Below, piece after piece: positions 41,258-50,222 of a stretch of 64,000 nucleotides of DNA. Both the position numbers and the translations under genes were made by a program. Position 1 is the stretch's first letter; each line of letters starts with the position of its first letter. This DNA comes from Paenibacillus sp. P25. GTDB taxonomy: Bacteria > Bacillota > Bacilli > Paenibacillales > NBRC-103111. The notes below the pieces were generated by a model, which had not been told where the DNA came from, ran no database searches, and saw only the letters and a list, made by a program, of their open reading frames with translations. The stretch spans positions 3,410,001-3,474,000 of the forward strand of contig CP085629.1 of the NCBI GenBank assembly GCA_024704175.1. The letters run 5' to 3'.

Positions 41258-42135
41258 GTGCCCTCCCGCCCCGAGTGCTGACCGTTCCGCTTGGAGGGAC
41301 TGACGGCTTTCCGCGTCCGCTCCATGGACCGGACGCTCTCCTCATAGCTCCGGCTCGCGATGCCGACATACAAAATATCGATCACGTTGAGCTGGGCGAT
41401 CCTGGAAGCCATTGCACCGCTGCGGATGCTTTGTTCGAGCGAGCTGGTAAAGAGGCGGATATCCGCGGCTTCCTCCACCGGATTGCTGCCGAATTTTGTC
41501 AGCGTAATAACCGTTGCCCCGCTTTGCTTGGCTACCCCGAGCGCCCGGATGATGTCCTCCGTCTGACCCGAGTAGGAAACCCCGAGCACCGCGTCCCGGT
41601 CGGTCAAATTCGCCGCCAGCGTCGCAGCCGAATCGAAATCGCTCGCCACCTCGCACCAGCGGTTGATCCGCGTCAGCTTTTGCTTGAAATCAAGCGCGAT
41701 GACGGCCGAAGCTCCGACCCCGTATACATTGATTTTCCTTGCGACGGCCAGGGCATCGATTGCCTTCTCGACTTCAGCCGGCGAGAGAATCGTCATCGTA
41801 TCCTGGATCGACTGCATATTATTATTGGAAATCGAATCGATCAGCGACCGGATGGAGCCGTCGATGCGGATTTCCTGGTAAGAAGCGGCCGTCTTCTGCT
41901 CGGTGGCCAGATCTGCCGCAATTTTGAGCTTCAGTTCCTGGAAGCCCTTCAGGTGCAGGGACCGGGCCAGCCGTACGATCGTCGCCTCGCTGACGCCGGA
42001 CAGCTCCGCCAGCTTCTGAACCGACAGTCTGACGATCTCCTCCGGATGCTCCAAAATATAGTTCGCCGCTTTGCGCTCCATCGGCTTCAAGGAGTTCAGC
42101 GCTTCCTTGATAATGACTAATCCTCCGTTGATCAT
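41254..42135 (-). CDS. RpiR-family regulator, probable MurR equivalent
   Basis: Intact 293-residue regulator. N-terminal HTH_6 domain (ILEHPEEIVRLSVQKLAELS, GVSEATIVRLARSLHLKGF) and C-terminal SIS domain for phosphosugars (INVYGVGASAVIALDFKQKL, VLGVSYSGQTEDIIRAL). In the mur loci of Bacillus and E. coli, MurR of this family responds to MurNAc-6-phosphate. It heads the operon RpiR/serine hydrolase/binding protein/permeases/kinase/murQ, and a palindrome TGAAAT-type site lies upstream, consistent with autoregulation. Confidence 0.9.
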   Translation of the reverse strand: MINGGLVIIKEALNSLKPMERKAANYILEHPEEIVRLSVQKLAELSGVSEATIVRLARSLHLKGFQELKLKIAADLATEQKTAASYQEIRIDGSIRSLIDSISNNNMQSIQDTMTILSPAEVEKAIDALAVARKINVYGVGASAVIALDFKQKLTRINRWCEVASDFDSAATLAANLTDRDAVLGVSYSGQTEDIIRALGVAKQSGATVITLTKFGSNPVEEAADIRLFTSSLEQSIRSGAMASRIAQLNVIDILYVGIASRSYEESVRSMERTRKAVSPSKRNGQHSGREGT

Positions 42136-42354
42136 GTCATGCTTCTCCCCGATTCGATAAGTGCATTTACATTTCCTTAACTATGATTATAAAACTTTAT
42201 TGCAACTTGTAAATAGATATATGAAATTTTATTTCATTCATGGCCGAAATAAACGGCTACGCTGTCCTTGGCTTCCAAGTCCAGCGTGCTTATTAAGACT
42301 GCCTGCGTTAGTTTAAGTCAGCGAAGGGGCTTCATCGTAAGACAGCGCAGACTA
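42136..42354. other. Promoter region of the muropeptide operon
   Basis: AT-rich stretch between the RpiR gene (leftward) and the end of glcF. It contains a perfect palindrome at 42221-42237 and no gene. Confidence 0.6.
42221..42237. promoter_or_regulatory. Palindrome ATGAAAT-TTT-ATTTCAT, probable RpiR/MurR operator
   Basis: Perfect 7-3-7 inverted repeat 86 bases before the RpiR gene. TGAAA/TTTCA arms are usual for RpiR-family sites. Confidence 0.65.
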
Positions 42355-43685
42355 TTAATTCTCCTGCTTCGTCCCGATGGACTCCATCAGCAGATCGGCG
42401 ATGTGCACGGCCCTTACTCTCCCGGACAGCCCTTCCCGCTCGATCCCCAGCTGCATTTGCAGCAGACACCCCGGGTTGGCGGTGACAATCGTCGCCGCGC
42501 CGGTATCGCGAACGTTCTTCATTTTCTCATCGAGATGCTGCATGGACAGCTCCGAATGCACGATATTGTAAATCCCGGCCGAGCCGCAGCAGCGGTCCGC
42601 CTCTCTCATCTCGCGGTAATCGGCCCCTGCGATCGACTGCAGAAGGACGCGGGGTTCGGCGGATGTTCTCTGAACGTTCCGCAAATGGCACGAATCCTGG
42701 TACGTAAGGGTCTGCGGCGAAAGCTGAAGTGGCTCGTGCTGAAACCCGAGCTCCACGAGGACGGCGGCCAGGTCTTTGATTTTGGCTGCAAAGGCTTCCG
42801 CCCGCCCAGCCCATTCCGGATCATCCTTCAGCAGATGGCCGTAGTCGACGAGAAAAGCGCCGCACCCGCCCGCATTCGTCACAATATAATCGGCCCGGAT
42901 GTCCTCGAAGGCCCGGATATTTTTTTCGCGAGCTCCTTCGCCCCGTCTTTCTCCCCGCATGCCCGTGCAGCGCGCCGCAGCGACCTTGCGTGTCCGGTAT
43001 ATGCACGTCGCACCCCGCCCGCTGAAGCAGCTTCAGAGTCGCGTCGTTGGTTCTCATGAACAAGGTGTCCATCAGGCGACCGGCAAAAAAAGCCACCGTC
43101 TTTCTCCGGGCTCCCTCCGCTGCAAGATATTTCGGCCGTGCACTCATTTCCTTCATAGATGGTGCCTGCGGAAGAATCCTTTCCATCGTCCCGAGCGTCT
43201 CCGGCAGCAGCTTCAGGATGCCTGACGCACGCGCCGCTTTCTGAAGGCCCGAGCGTTGGTACAACCGCATCAGGCCGGTCACGGTTCGCATCCGCTTCGG
43301 ATGCGGGAACAAGCCTTTGAACACCAGCTTCCTTGCCAGCTTGACGGGCATCGCGAACTTCCGGTTCTGGTTGATAATATCCCGGGCCTCCTCCAAGAGG
43401 TGACCGTATTTCACGCCGGACGGACAGACCGGCTCACAAGCTCTGCAGCCCAGGCATTCGTTCAGCGTCCGCTCAATATCCTCGTCCGGCTCGATCATTC
43501 CATCCGCAACCGCTTTCATTAAAGCGATTCTTCCCCGCGGTGATTGCGATTCGTTGTACCCGGATTGGATATACGTGGGGCAGGTCGGCAGACAGAAGCC
43601 GCAGCGCATGCAGTTCAGCAGTCTCGTCCTGATTCATTCGTGCTTTGAATTGCTCCTGTATCCTGACTTTATCCAGCGCCGTCAT
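42355..43685 (-). CDS. glcF: Glycolate oxidase iron-sulfur subunit GlcF; three frameshifts
   Basis: Electron-transfer subunit that takes electrons from GlcD to the membrane quinone pool. N-terminal 4Fe-4S motifs CMRCGFCLPTCP (~27) and CLGCRACEPVCPSG (~78). Two cysteine-rich CCG domains follow, with ending motif DSCHLRNVQRTSAEP and CCGSAGIYN. Breaks near 43625, at the C4 run 42952-42955 and in the T7 run near 42917-42923. Repaired, the middle reads HGHAGEKDGAKELAKKNIRA and total length is about 444 residues. The stop-start distance to glcD is one base, so the two are one operon. Confidence 0.9.
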
Positions 43686-43686
43686 G

Positions 43687-45092
43687 CTACACCGTCACCC
43701 GCTTTCGCGTATCCTTGGCGAACACCTTGTACGGATTCATGATGTTGTTCGGGTCGAAGGCCGTCTTGATGGCTTTCATCGCCTCAATACCCGCCGCGCC
43801 CAGCTTCAGCTCGAGATACGGGGCCTTCATCGCTCCGACGCCGTGCTCTCCCGTAATCGTTCCGCCGAGCTCCACCGCTTTCAAGAAGATTTCCTCGAAC
43901 GCCTGCTCCACCCGGTGCATCTCCTCCGCATCCCGCGCATCGGTCGGGCAGGTCGGATGCAGATTGCCGTCCCCGGCATGGCCGAACGTGCAAATTTGAA
44001 CGCCGTATTTTTGCGCGATTTCATTGATCGCCCGCACCATGGGTGCGATTTGCGAGCGGGGAACGGTAGCATCTTCGAGGATCGTGGTGGGCTTCAGACG
44101 CGCCAGCGCCGACAAAGCGGTACGCCGTGCCGTGCGAAGCGCCTCGGCCTCCGTCTCGCTGTCCGCGATCCTTACCGATACCGCATGATGCTCCCGGCAA
44201 ATGGCGGACATGCTCAGAATATCCCGCTCCACTACCTCGGGGGCACCGTCCTGCTCGATCAAGAGAACCGCTTGGACATCCGTAGGGAGTCCGATACGCG
44301 CAAATTGTTCGACCACCCTGGTAGTCGGCTGATCCAGAAACTCCAGGGTGGCCGGGATGATCTTCCTCGCAATAATGGCGGATACGGCCCGGGCCGCGTC
44401 TTCAAGGTCCTGGTACAGCGCGAGCATCGTCCTCTTCGTCTCCGGCGGCGGAATCAGCTTAAGAATCGCTTCGGTGACAACGCCGAGCGTCCCTTCCGAG
44501 CCGACGAACAGCCGGGTCAGATCGTAGCCGGCGACATCTTTGGCCAGCTTCCCCCCGTGCGGATGATCTCGCCATTAGGCATAACGATTTCAAGGCCCAG
44601 CACATAATCCCGGGTCACCCCGTATTTGAGTCCCCTGAGTCCGCCGGAATTCTCGCTGATATTGCCGCCGATCGTCGAAATCTTCATCGAGCTCGGATCG
44701 GGCGGATAAAACAGCCCCTTTTCTTCAACCGCCCGGATCAGATCGAGTGTGATTACGCCCGGCTGTACGGTCACCGTCAAATTCTCTTCGTCGATTTCGA
44801 GAATCCGGTTCATATGGCGGAAGAGCAGTACGATCCCTCCTCCCAGCGGCGTCGTACCGGCACACAAATTCGTGCCCGATCCGCGGGGAACGACCGGGAT
44901 CTTCTCCTCGCTGCACAGCTTGAGCAGCTCTGACACCTCCCGCGTATTGCGCGGGGCCACTACGGCGTCCGGCAGGGCTTGAAAGTTCGGGGTGGCGTCG
45001 TAGCTGTAAGCCACTTTGGCCATATTCGACGTTTCCACGTTCTCCCGGCCGACGATGGCTTCGAGCGCCCGGACGATCCGTTCATCCAGCAT
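43687..45092 (-). CDS. glcD: Glycolate oxidase FAD-linked subunit GlcD; one frameshift
   Basis: Oxidises glycolate (or D-lactate) to the 2-keto acid with FAD. FAD-binding_4 domain: VVAPRNTREVSELLKLCSEE, VPRGSGTNLCAGTTPLGGGI, YPPDPSSMKISTIGGNISEN. C-terminal domain: CTFGHAGDGNLHPTCP, GGTITGEHGVGAMK. At the C6 run 44551-44556 one more base joins RTGGKLAKDVAGYDLTRLF. Length about 469 residues. Because MurQ releases D-lactate and lies in the next operon, a D-lactate role is worth considering, although the sequence is glycolate-oxidase-like. Confidence 0.9.
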
Positions 45093-45190
45093 AAGGCCCT
45101 CTCTCCTTTTCGTATTTCCAGTAAAAGCTTATTCCTATCATAATCAAATCACTTTGGAAATGCACTAGGAAATCGCGGCAGGAAAATGCG

Positions 45191-45333
45191 AAAAAAGCCG
45201 GCAGGACAGACCTGCCGGACGTTTGGGCGGGAACCCATTCGTTGTGTGCGGGGAGGGCATGGGGTTCCAATCGCTTAAAAGCTTTCCACAGAAAACTGCT
45301 TCGGAAGCAGATGCCTCACCCCATACCCATGCA
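45191..45333 (-). ncRNA. Intergenic structured element, copy 3
   Basis: Minus strand: ATGGGGT (45318-45324) pairs with ACCCCAT (45259-45265). Inside are CTGCTTCCGAAGCAG (6-bp hairpin), TTTTCTGTGGAAA and GCTTTTAAGC. Then CCCGCACACAACGAATGGG and a terminator CCGGCAGG/CCTGCCGG (45198-45218) with T6. It lies just after the oxidoreductase gene and about 100 bases before glcD. A 64-codon frame reads through it (MEQTGNTVGAWVWGE...), but copy 2 has stops in the same frame. Confidence 0.55.
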
Positions 45334-45378
45334 CCTACTGTGTTACCTGTCTGCTCCATGCCACTTTTTTACCCGCCG

Positions 45379-46338
45379 TTATTCCGCCACCTGCAGCACG
45401 ATTTTCCCGCGTACTCGGCGGCTTTCGCTAAGCTCGTGCGCCCTGCGCGCCTCTCGGAGCGGGAAGACGGTGTCGATGGCTATGCGCAAATGGCCGGAAT
45501 CGATTAGCTCAGCGATTGCGGTAAGATTTTCCGTATTCACTTCGGTAAACGGAATGTCCCGCACGGTCACGCCGGCCTTGGCGGCATGCTCCGGCGAATA
45601 ATGGCCCCAGGTGATGGGGATCAATTCGCCCCCGGGCTTCAAAGCATCCAGCAGGCGATCCGCATGAGCGCCGCCCACAGTGTCCAGGATCAGATCGGCA
45701 TCCCGGATCGCTCGCTCGACAGGGGTAGTAGTATAATCAATCAACAGATCGGCCCCCAGCCCGCTTAGGAACTCCGCATGGCGGCCCGATGCCACCCCGA
45801 TGACATAGGCTCCCCGGAGCTTCGCAAGCTGGACGGCCAAATGGCCGACGCCGCCCGCAGCGCCGTGAATTAACACTCGTTGCCCCGGAGCCAGGCCCGC
45901 CAGCTCATACAGCACGTGCCACGCCGTCACCGCCGATTGCGGCAGTCCCGCCGCCTGAACGTGACTGATGGAAGCCGGCTTCGGCGCCAGCCGCGATGCC
46001 GGAACCGCGACGTACTCGGCGCAGGCGCCGCTGTTGTCTGTCATCCCATAGACGGCGTCTCCCGCTTGAAACCCCGTAACCCCCGGTCCGACGGAATCCA
46101 CGACGCCCGACACATCCCAGCCCGGTATATAGGGAAGCATGCTTTCCGGGAACCTCTCCCTCGCAAGCCCCGAGCGGATTTGCCAATCTCCCGGATTAAG
46201 GCCGGATGCGTGGACGCGGACCAGCACCTGCCCCGGTCCCGCCGCAGGACGCGGCACCTCCTCGCAGCGGAGGACCTCCGGTCCTCCGAAGCTGTGATAC
46301 CGGATCGCTTTCATCGTTTGGTTATCCCTTTTGTTCAT
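45379..46338 (-). CDS. NADP-dependent quinone oxidoreductase-like alcohol dehydrogenase (MDR family)
   Basis: Intact 319-residue zinc-independent medium-chain reductase, cytoplasmic. GroES-like N-terminus (VLVRVHASGLNPGDWQIRSG, YIPGWDVSGVVDSVGPGV) and Rossmann domain with RVLIHGAAGGVGHLAVQLAK (AxxGVG motif). C-terminal HELSESRRVRGKIVLQVAE is typical of the YogA/NADPH:quinone group. It is transcribed divergently from a TetR gene (149-base gap), which probably represses it. Start could be the ATG at 46338 or the one nine codons later. Confidence 0.9.
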   Translation of the reverse strand: MNKRDNQTMKAIRYHSFGGPEVLRCEEVPRPAAGPGQVLVRVHASGLNPGDWQIRSGLARERFPESMLPYIPGWDVSGVVDSVGPGVTGFQAGDAVYGMTDNSGACAEYVAVPASRLAPKPASISHVQAAGLPQSAVTAWHVLYELAGLAPGQRVLIHGAAGGVGHLAVQLAKLRGAYVIGVASGRHAEFLSGLGADLLIDYTTTPVERAIRDADLILDTVGGAHADRLLDALKPGGELIPITWGHYSPEHAAKAGVTVRDIPFTEVNTENLTAIAELIDSGHLRIAIDTVFPLREARRAHELSESRRVRGKIVLQVAE

Positions 46339-46486
46339 GACGAGCCCGCCCTTTCCGGAAATTGGTTTGGCCTAACGCCAAACGTTCAATATAATAATAG
46401 GCAGATATGAAGCCGTGAACCATAACCAATCCGGCGCTTCTGTCCGTTACTGAACAAAGGACGGCAATTGTTGGAGAAAGGCAGGG

Positions 46487-47110
46487 ATGACGATGACGGA
46501 TACGCAGGGTAAGAACGCCGATCGGCGGGCTCAAAGGTCCATCCGGTCGCTAAAGGAAGCATTCTTTGAGCTGATGCGGGAAAAAGGCTTTTCTTCCATC
46601 ACGATTCAGGATATCGCGGACCGGGCGGATGTGGGCCGAGGTACGTTTTACGCTCATTTCCCCGACAAATATGCGGTCGCTGGAAACCGCGATTCGCGAG
46701 AAATTCCATCGGTCGCTGGACAGCAGGCTCCCTCCGGCGGCCTCCTGGGAGAAGAGTCATCTGCACCTCTTGATCCTGACCGTGCTGGAGCATTTCAAAG
46801 AAATGTACGGCCGCCGCTATCCGGTCGATACGGTCAACCCGCTGTTTGAACAGGCCGTGCAGGAGGAGCTTTCCGGCTTGTTCCTGCAGTGGCTTGAACA
46901 ACTCCCGGAGTCCGAAGCCCGCCTGAGCGCACCGTCCGGAACGATGGCGCTTATGATGAGCTGGGCCGTCTTTGGCGCGCGGCCGAATGGAGCAAGGGGA
47001 AGAGCGCGCTGTCTGCGGAGCGGATGGCGGACCATGTGCTCGCTGTCATTACGGAAGGTGCCTTCCGGCTCGTTCCCGGAGATGCGCCGGCTGAGCCTGG
47101 TTCCGAATGA
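46487..47110 (+). CDS. TetR-family repressor; two frameshifts
   Basis: About 207 residues. N-terminal HTH: SIRSLKEAFFELMREKGFSS, ITIQDIADRADVGRGTFYAH, FPDKYA. The C-terminal TetR_C-like part has FHRSLDSRLPPAASWEKSHL and LSGLFLQWLEQLPESEARL. The frame breaks near 46676 and 46980; repaired end reads VFGAAAEWSKGKSALSAERM and stops at 47108-47110, just before a terminator. Likely controls the divergent oxidoreductase. Confidence 0.85.
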
Positions 47111-47118
47111 TTTAAGAG

Positions 47119-47146
47119 AGCCTGCCGGCAATCGGCAGGCTGTTTT
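47119..47146 (+). terminator. Rho-independent terminator of the TetR gene
   Basis: AGCCTGCCG (47119-47127), five-base loop, CGGCAGGCT (47133-47141), then GTTTTGTT; it begins nine bases after the restored TetR stop, which supports that frame repair. Confidence 0.85.
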
Positions 47147-47257
47147 GTTCCCATTTTGCAAGCGACCTCCGTCCAGTCCGTGTTTGTCCCTTCCAGATCG
47201 CCGAAACGAGAATAATATAATCTATACCCTCGAACACTGGTAAAAGGAGACTTATAG

Positions 47258-47843
47258 ATGACTACGATCATTCGCTCTCCGATCATCCTTACGAATGTCA
47301 GCGGAACGGTCGTCTTCGGGGATGTACAGCAGATTGCGCCGCAATCGGCCACCAGCGACGCCAACGGTGCGGGAAGCGGAAACACGGGCGACGGCTCTTC
47401 CGTGAACACAGGGGCCAGCTTCACGAACACGAGAACCGGCACCTCACCCAGCGGAGCAACAGGGGCGGGCGGAGCAACAGGCGGCCCGGCCGGGGGAACG
47501 GGCGACCCTAGCGCCGGTGCCGGTACTCCCAGCCTGGGGGCAGGCGGCCCTAGCGCCGGTGCCGGTACTCCCAGCCGGAGGGCGGGCAGCCCCAGCGCCG
47601 GTGCCGGTGCTCCCAGCCGGGGGCGGGCAGCCCCAGCGCCGGTGCAGGCATTCCAAGTCGGAGGGCGGGCAGCCCTAGCGCCGGTACAGGCATCCCAAGC
47701 CGGGGGCGGGCAGCCGCAGCACCGGCAAGGGTTCCCCGAGCCGGAGGACGGGCGGCGCCAATAGGCGTACAGGCCCTGTAGGCGGCGGAGTAAAGAAAAA
47801 GCCGTCCCCTCCCCGCCCCAAGCGCCGCAGCGGCCGTTCCTAA
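47258..47843 (+). CDS. GerPF-like spore protein with 14-residue repeats and basic tail; two frameshifts
   Basis: N-terminal ~65 residues resemble spore germination proteins GerPA/GerPF: TNVSGTVVFGDVQQIAP, SGNTGDGSSVNTGASFTNT. They are followed by Gly/Ala/Ser/Pro repeats (unit about SAGAGTPSRRAGSP). As read, the frame stops at 47764. Two repeat units are 41 rather than 42 bases, each short by one G in a GGGGG run. Restoring both continues the repeat register to a basic tail VKKKPSPPRPKRRSGRS and a stop at 47841-47843, eleven bases before a terminator. Length about 195 residues. ATG follows AAAGGAGA. Probably a coat-associated protein of the spore; role in germination is by analogy. Confidence 0.72.
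47508..47760 (+). repeat. Tandem 42-bp coding repeats (about six units)
   Basis: Unit resembles CTAGCGCCGGTGCCGGTACT followed by CCCAGCCGGAGGGCGGGCAGC. Five or six copies with drift; copies at about 47593-47633 and 47674-47714 are one base short. They encode the Gly/Ala/Pro-rich part of the GerPF-like protein. Confidence 0.85.
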
Positions 47844-47853
47844 TCCGGCCGGA

Positions 47854-47886
47854 AGCTCCAGGCGTATTTCGCCTGGGGCTTTTTTC
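47854..47886 (+). terminator. Rho-independent terminator of the GerPF-like gene
   Basis: AGCTCCAGGCG, loop TATTT, CGCCTGGGGCT, then T6. It lies 10 bases after the restored stop. Confidence 0.85.
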
Positions 47887-48038
47887 ATTTGCATGATCCC
47901 TCATCCACTATCTTCCAGGTAAGTAAATATAGCAGTCTATACTATCTAAAAAATATTTGCGTACTTCTACTGCAAAACGCACAGCGATATGATAAAGAGG
48001 ACGGAATAATCTAGTCCACAATCAAGGAGGTAGTTTTC

Positions 48039-49019
48039 ATGCAGTACGCTTACCTGGGAAAATCGGGATTGAAAGTAAGCAGGCTTTGCCTCGGAACGAT
48101 GAACTTCGGCGTGGATACGGATGAGAAAGAAGCTTACCGGATCATGGATGCGGCGCTTGACGCGGGCGTGAACTTCTTCGATACGGCGAATGTATACGGC
48201 GGTGCGAACGGCCGCGGAAGAACGGAGGAAATCATCGGGCGCTGGTTCGCACAGGGCGGCGGCCGGCGGGAGAAGGTGGTGCTGGCCACCAAGGTCTACG
48301 GGGATATGGAGAACGAGCACGACGGCCCCAACGCGGCGCGCGGCTTGTCCGCTTATAAGATCCGCCGCCATCTGGACGCCTCGCTGAAGCGGCTTCAAAC
48401 CGATCATATCGAGCTGTATCAAATGCATCATGTCGACCGGAACGTCTCATGGGACGAGCTGTGGGAGGCTTTCCAAACCTATGTGTACCAAGGAAAAATC
48501 GGCTATGTCGGAGCGAGCAACTTCGCCGGCCGCGATCTGGTGAAAGCGCAGTATGAAGCCAAGGCCCGCCATTTCCTCGGCCTGGTATCCGAGCAGCACA
48601 AATACAGCCTCCTGTGCCGGTGGCCGGAGCTTGAAGTGCTGCCTGCCGCCCAGGAGCACGGCATCGGCGTCATCGCCTGGAGCCCGCTCGACGGAGGCCT
48701 TCTCGGCGGCAACGCCCTGAATCCGGTACAGGGCTCGCGAAGCGCACGCGACCAGGAGCGGGTGGAGAAACACCGCGGCCAGCTCGAAGCCTTCAGCAAG
48801 CTGTGCAAGGAGCTGGGCGAGAGCGAAGCCAACGTGGCGCTGGCCTGGACGCTGGTGCATCCGGCCATGACGGCACCCATCATCGGCCCGCGTACGCTCG
48901 AGCAATTCCAGAACACACTGCGGGTCGTCGAGCTGAAACTGGACGAAGCCGTGCTAAGCCGGTTGGACGAAATCTTTCCGGGCCCCGGCGGCGACGCGCC
49001 CAAGGCTTATGCCTGGTAA
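48039..49019 (+). CDS. Aldo/keto reductase
   Basis: Intact 326-residue NADPH-dependent reductase with a TIM-barrel fold. The tetrad is visible: Asp and Tyr in FFDTANVYGGANGRGRTEE (~50-55), Lys in VVLATKVYGD (~83) and His in LYQMHHVDRN (~128). Cofactor segments GYVGASNFAG and IAWSPLDGGLLGG follow, and TAPIIGPRTLEQFQN binds NADPH. It has its own ribosome binding site (AAGGAGG) and terminator, so it is a single-gene unit. The substrate is not predictable. Confidence 0.93.
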   Translation: MQYAYLGKSGLKVSRLCLGTMNFGVDTDEKEAYRIMDAALDAGVNFFDTANVYGGANGRGRTEEIIGRWFAQGGGRREKVVLATKVYGDMENEHDGPNAARGLSAYKIRRHLDASLKRLQTDHIELYQMHHVDRNVSWDELWEAFQTYVYQGKIGYVGASNFAGRDLVKAQYEAKARHFLGLVSEQHKYSLLCRWPELEVLPAAQEHGIGVIAWSPLDGGLLGGNALNPVQGSRSARDQERVEKHRGQLEAFSKLCKELGESEANVALAWTLVHPAMTAPIIGPRTLEQFQNTLRVVELKLDEAVLSRLDEIFPGPGGDAPKAYAW

Positions 49020-49055
49020 TCACGCTGTGCCGGATGAATTTTTCTCCGAACATGC

Positions 49056-49082
49056 AGACCTGTCTCTTGACAGGTCTTTTTC
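49056..49082 (+). terminator. Rho-independent terminator of the aldo/keto reductase gene
   Basis: AGACCTGTC, loop TCTT, GACAGGTCT, then TTTTTCC; 36 bases after the stop. Confidence 0.88.
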
Positions 49083-49171
49083 CATTTCGATGAAAAAAAG
49101 GAGCATGCCTATCGTCCCGACGGACGAAGGAATGCTCCCATACCTTGCCAGTTCCTCGCGGTACCCCCTCC

Positions 49172-50091
49172 CTACCGCACCGCCCCGGCCTTGCCCGAGC
49201 CCGAGGCAACGCGATATTTGCCCGGCGAGCACCCGAGCGACCGCTGGAACAGCCGGCTGAAGAAAGCAGGGTCCTCGTAGCCCACTTTTCCGGCGATCAC
49301 GATGACTTTCTCCTCCGTCTCCGCCAGCAGATGCTTGGCCCGCTCAATCCGGATCTGGTGGATCATATCGAATACGGTCATGTTAAGCTCCTCTTTGAAG
49401 ATGCGGTTCAGTTGCCTGGAGCTGATGTTGAACAGCTTGCACAGGTCGGGAATCGACAGCTTTTTATCGTAATACCGCTCCAGATACCCGCAGATCCGCC
49501 GGATAAGCAGCCGCCGCTCGTTGCTCCGAACCGCACCGCGGACAGCCTGACCGTCCCGCTGACTGTAATATCGCGACAGCAGCACCAGAAGCTCCACCAT
49601 CTGCAGCCGGATCAGCGTCTCGCAGCCCCGCCGCCGGTTATCGTACTCGTTCATCATCGCTTCCAGCAGGAACAGGACGTGCGCCGCTTCCTGCCCTCTT
49701 AAGTTCAGTTGGCTGTGGAAACGCTCTCTTTTATCCAGAAAGGGATGCACGTAAAAATAATCCATCGACTGGGAGATCCCCAGCTCGAGCAGCATGTTAC
49801 CCTGAATCAGATCGGACATAAACAGGCAGTTGATGATCTCGAGTTCTTTGCCCGGCTTAATCTTGTAGGTGTGGACCTCGCCCGGATTGATGATAAATAC
49901 GTCGCCGGACCGGATCTCATATTCGTTCCCCTCGAACACATGATGCGCTTCCCCCGGACGACATACACCAGCTCTACGAAATCATGGCCATGAAGGACCG
50001 GTACGTGCTCATGATCATGAAAAAAGCGCTGAATCCAGAAGGGAAACGACCGTTCCTTCATATATTGGCTGCTGTGGAAACGTTGCTCCAT
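49172..50091 (-). CDS. AraC-family regulator with N-terminal cupin; one frameshift
   Basis: About 307 residues. Cupin: FFHDHEHVPVLHGHDFVELV and IRSGDVFIINPGEVHTYKI. C-terminal HTH pair: LSIPDLCKLFNISSRQLNRI and KVIVIAGKVGYEDPAFFSRL. One more base at the C5 run 49951-49955 joins VVRGEAHHVFEGNEYE. The gene lies downstream of, and in the same direction as, the Gfo/Idh dehydrogenase (132-base gap) and probably controls the sugar locus 50223-54364. Confidence 0.87.
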
Positions 50092-50222
50092 GAAGAGTCC
50101 TCCCGATTAACCGTTTATTCCTCCGATGAGGTCATCACAACCGGATAGTCCGCCAATCTCTTCTGCATCAGACTCATCTAACGTTAGAATACTGGAAAAG
50201 CCATTCGTTTAGTACCCTGGAT

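Noticed and set aside
45165..45359. 64-codon protein in the element before glcD
   Set aside because: The related copy at 34671-34883 has in-frame stops and the similarity follows the RNA-like stems, so coding is unlikely.
47508..47760. CRISPR array
   Set aside because: Repeats are adjacent, 42 bp, coding and without unique spacers.
46951..47904. Proline-rich 317-codon frame on the minus strand
   Set aside because: It is the reverse reading of the TetR and GerPF-like genes; the sense genes have ribosome binding sites, terminators and homology.
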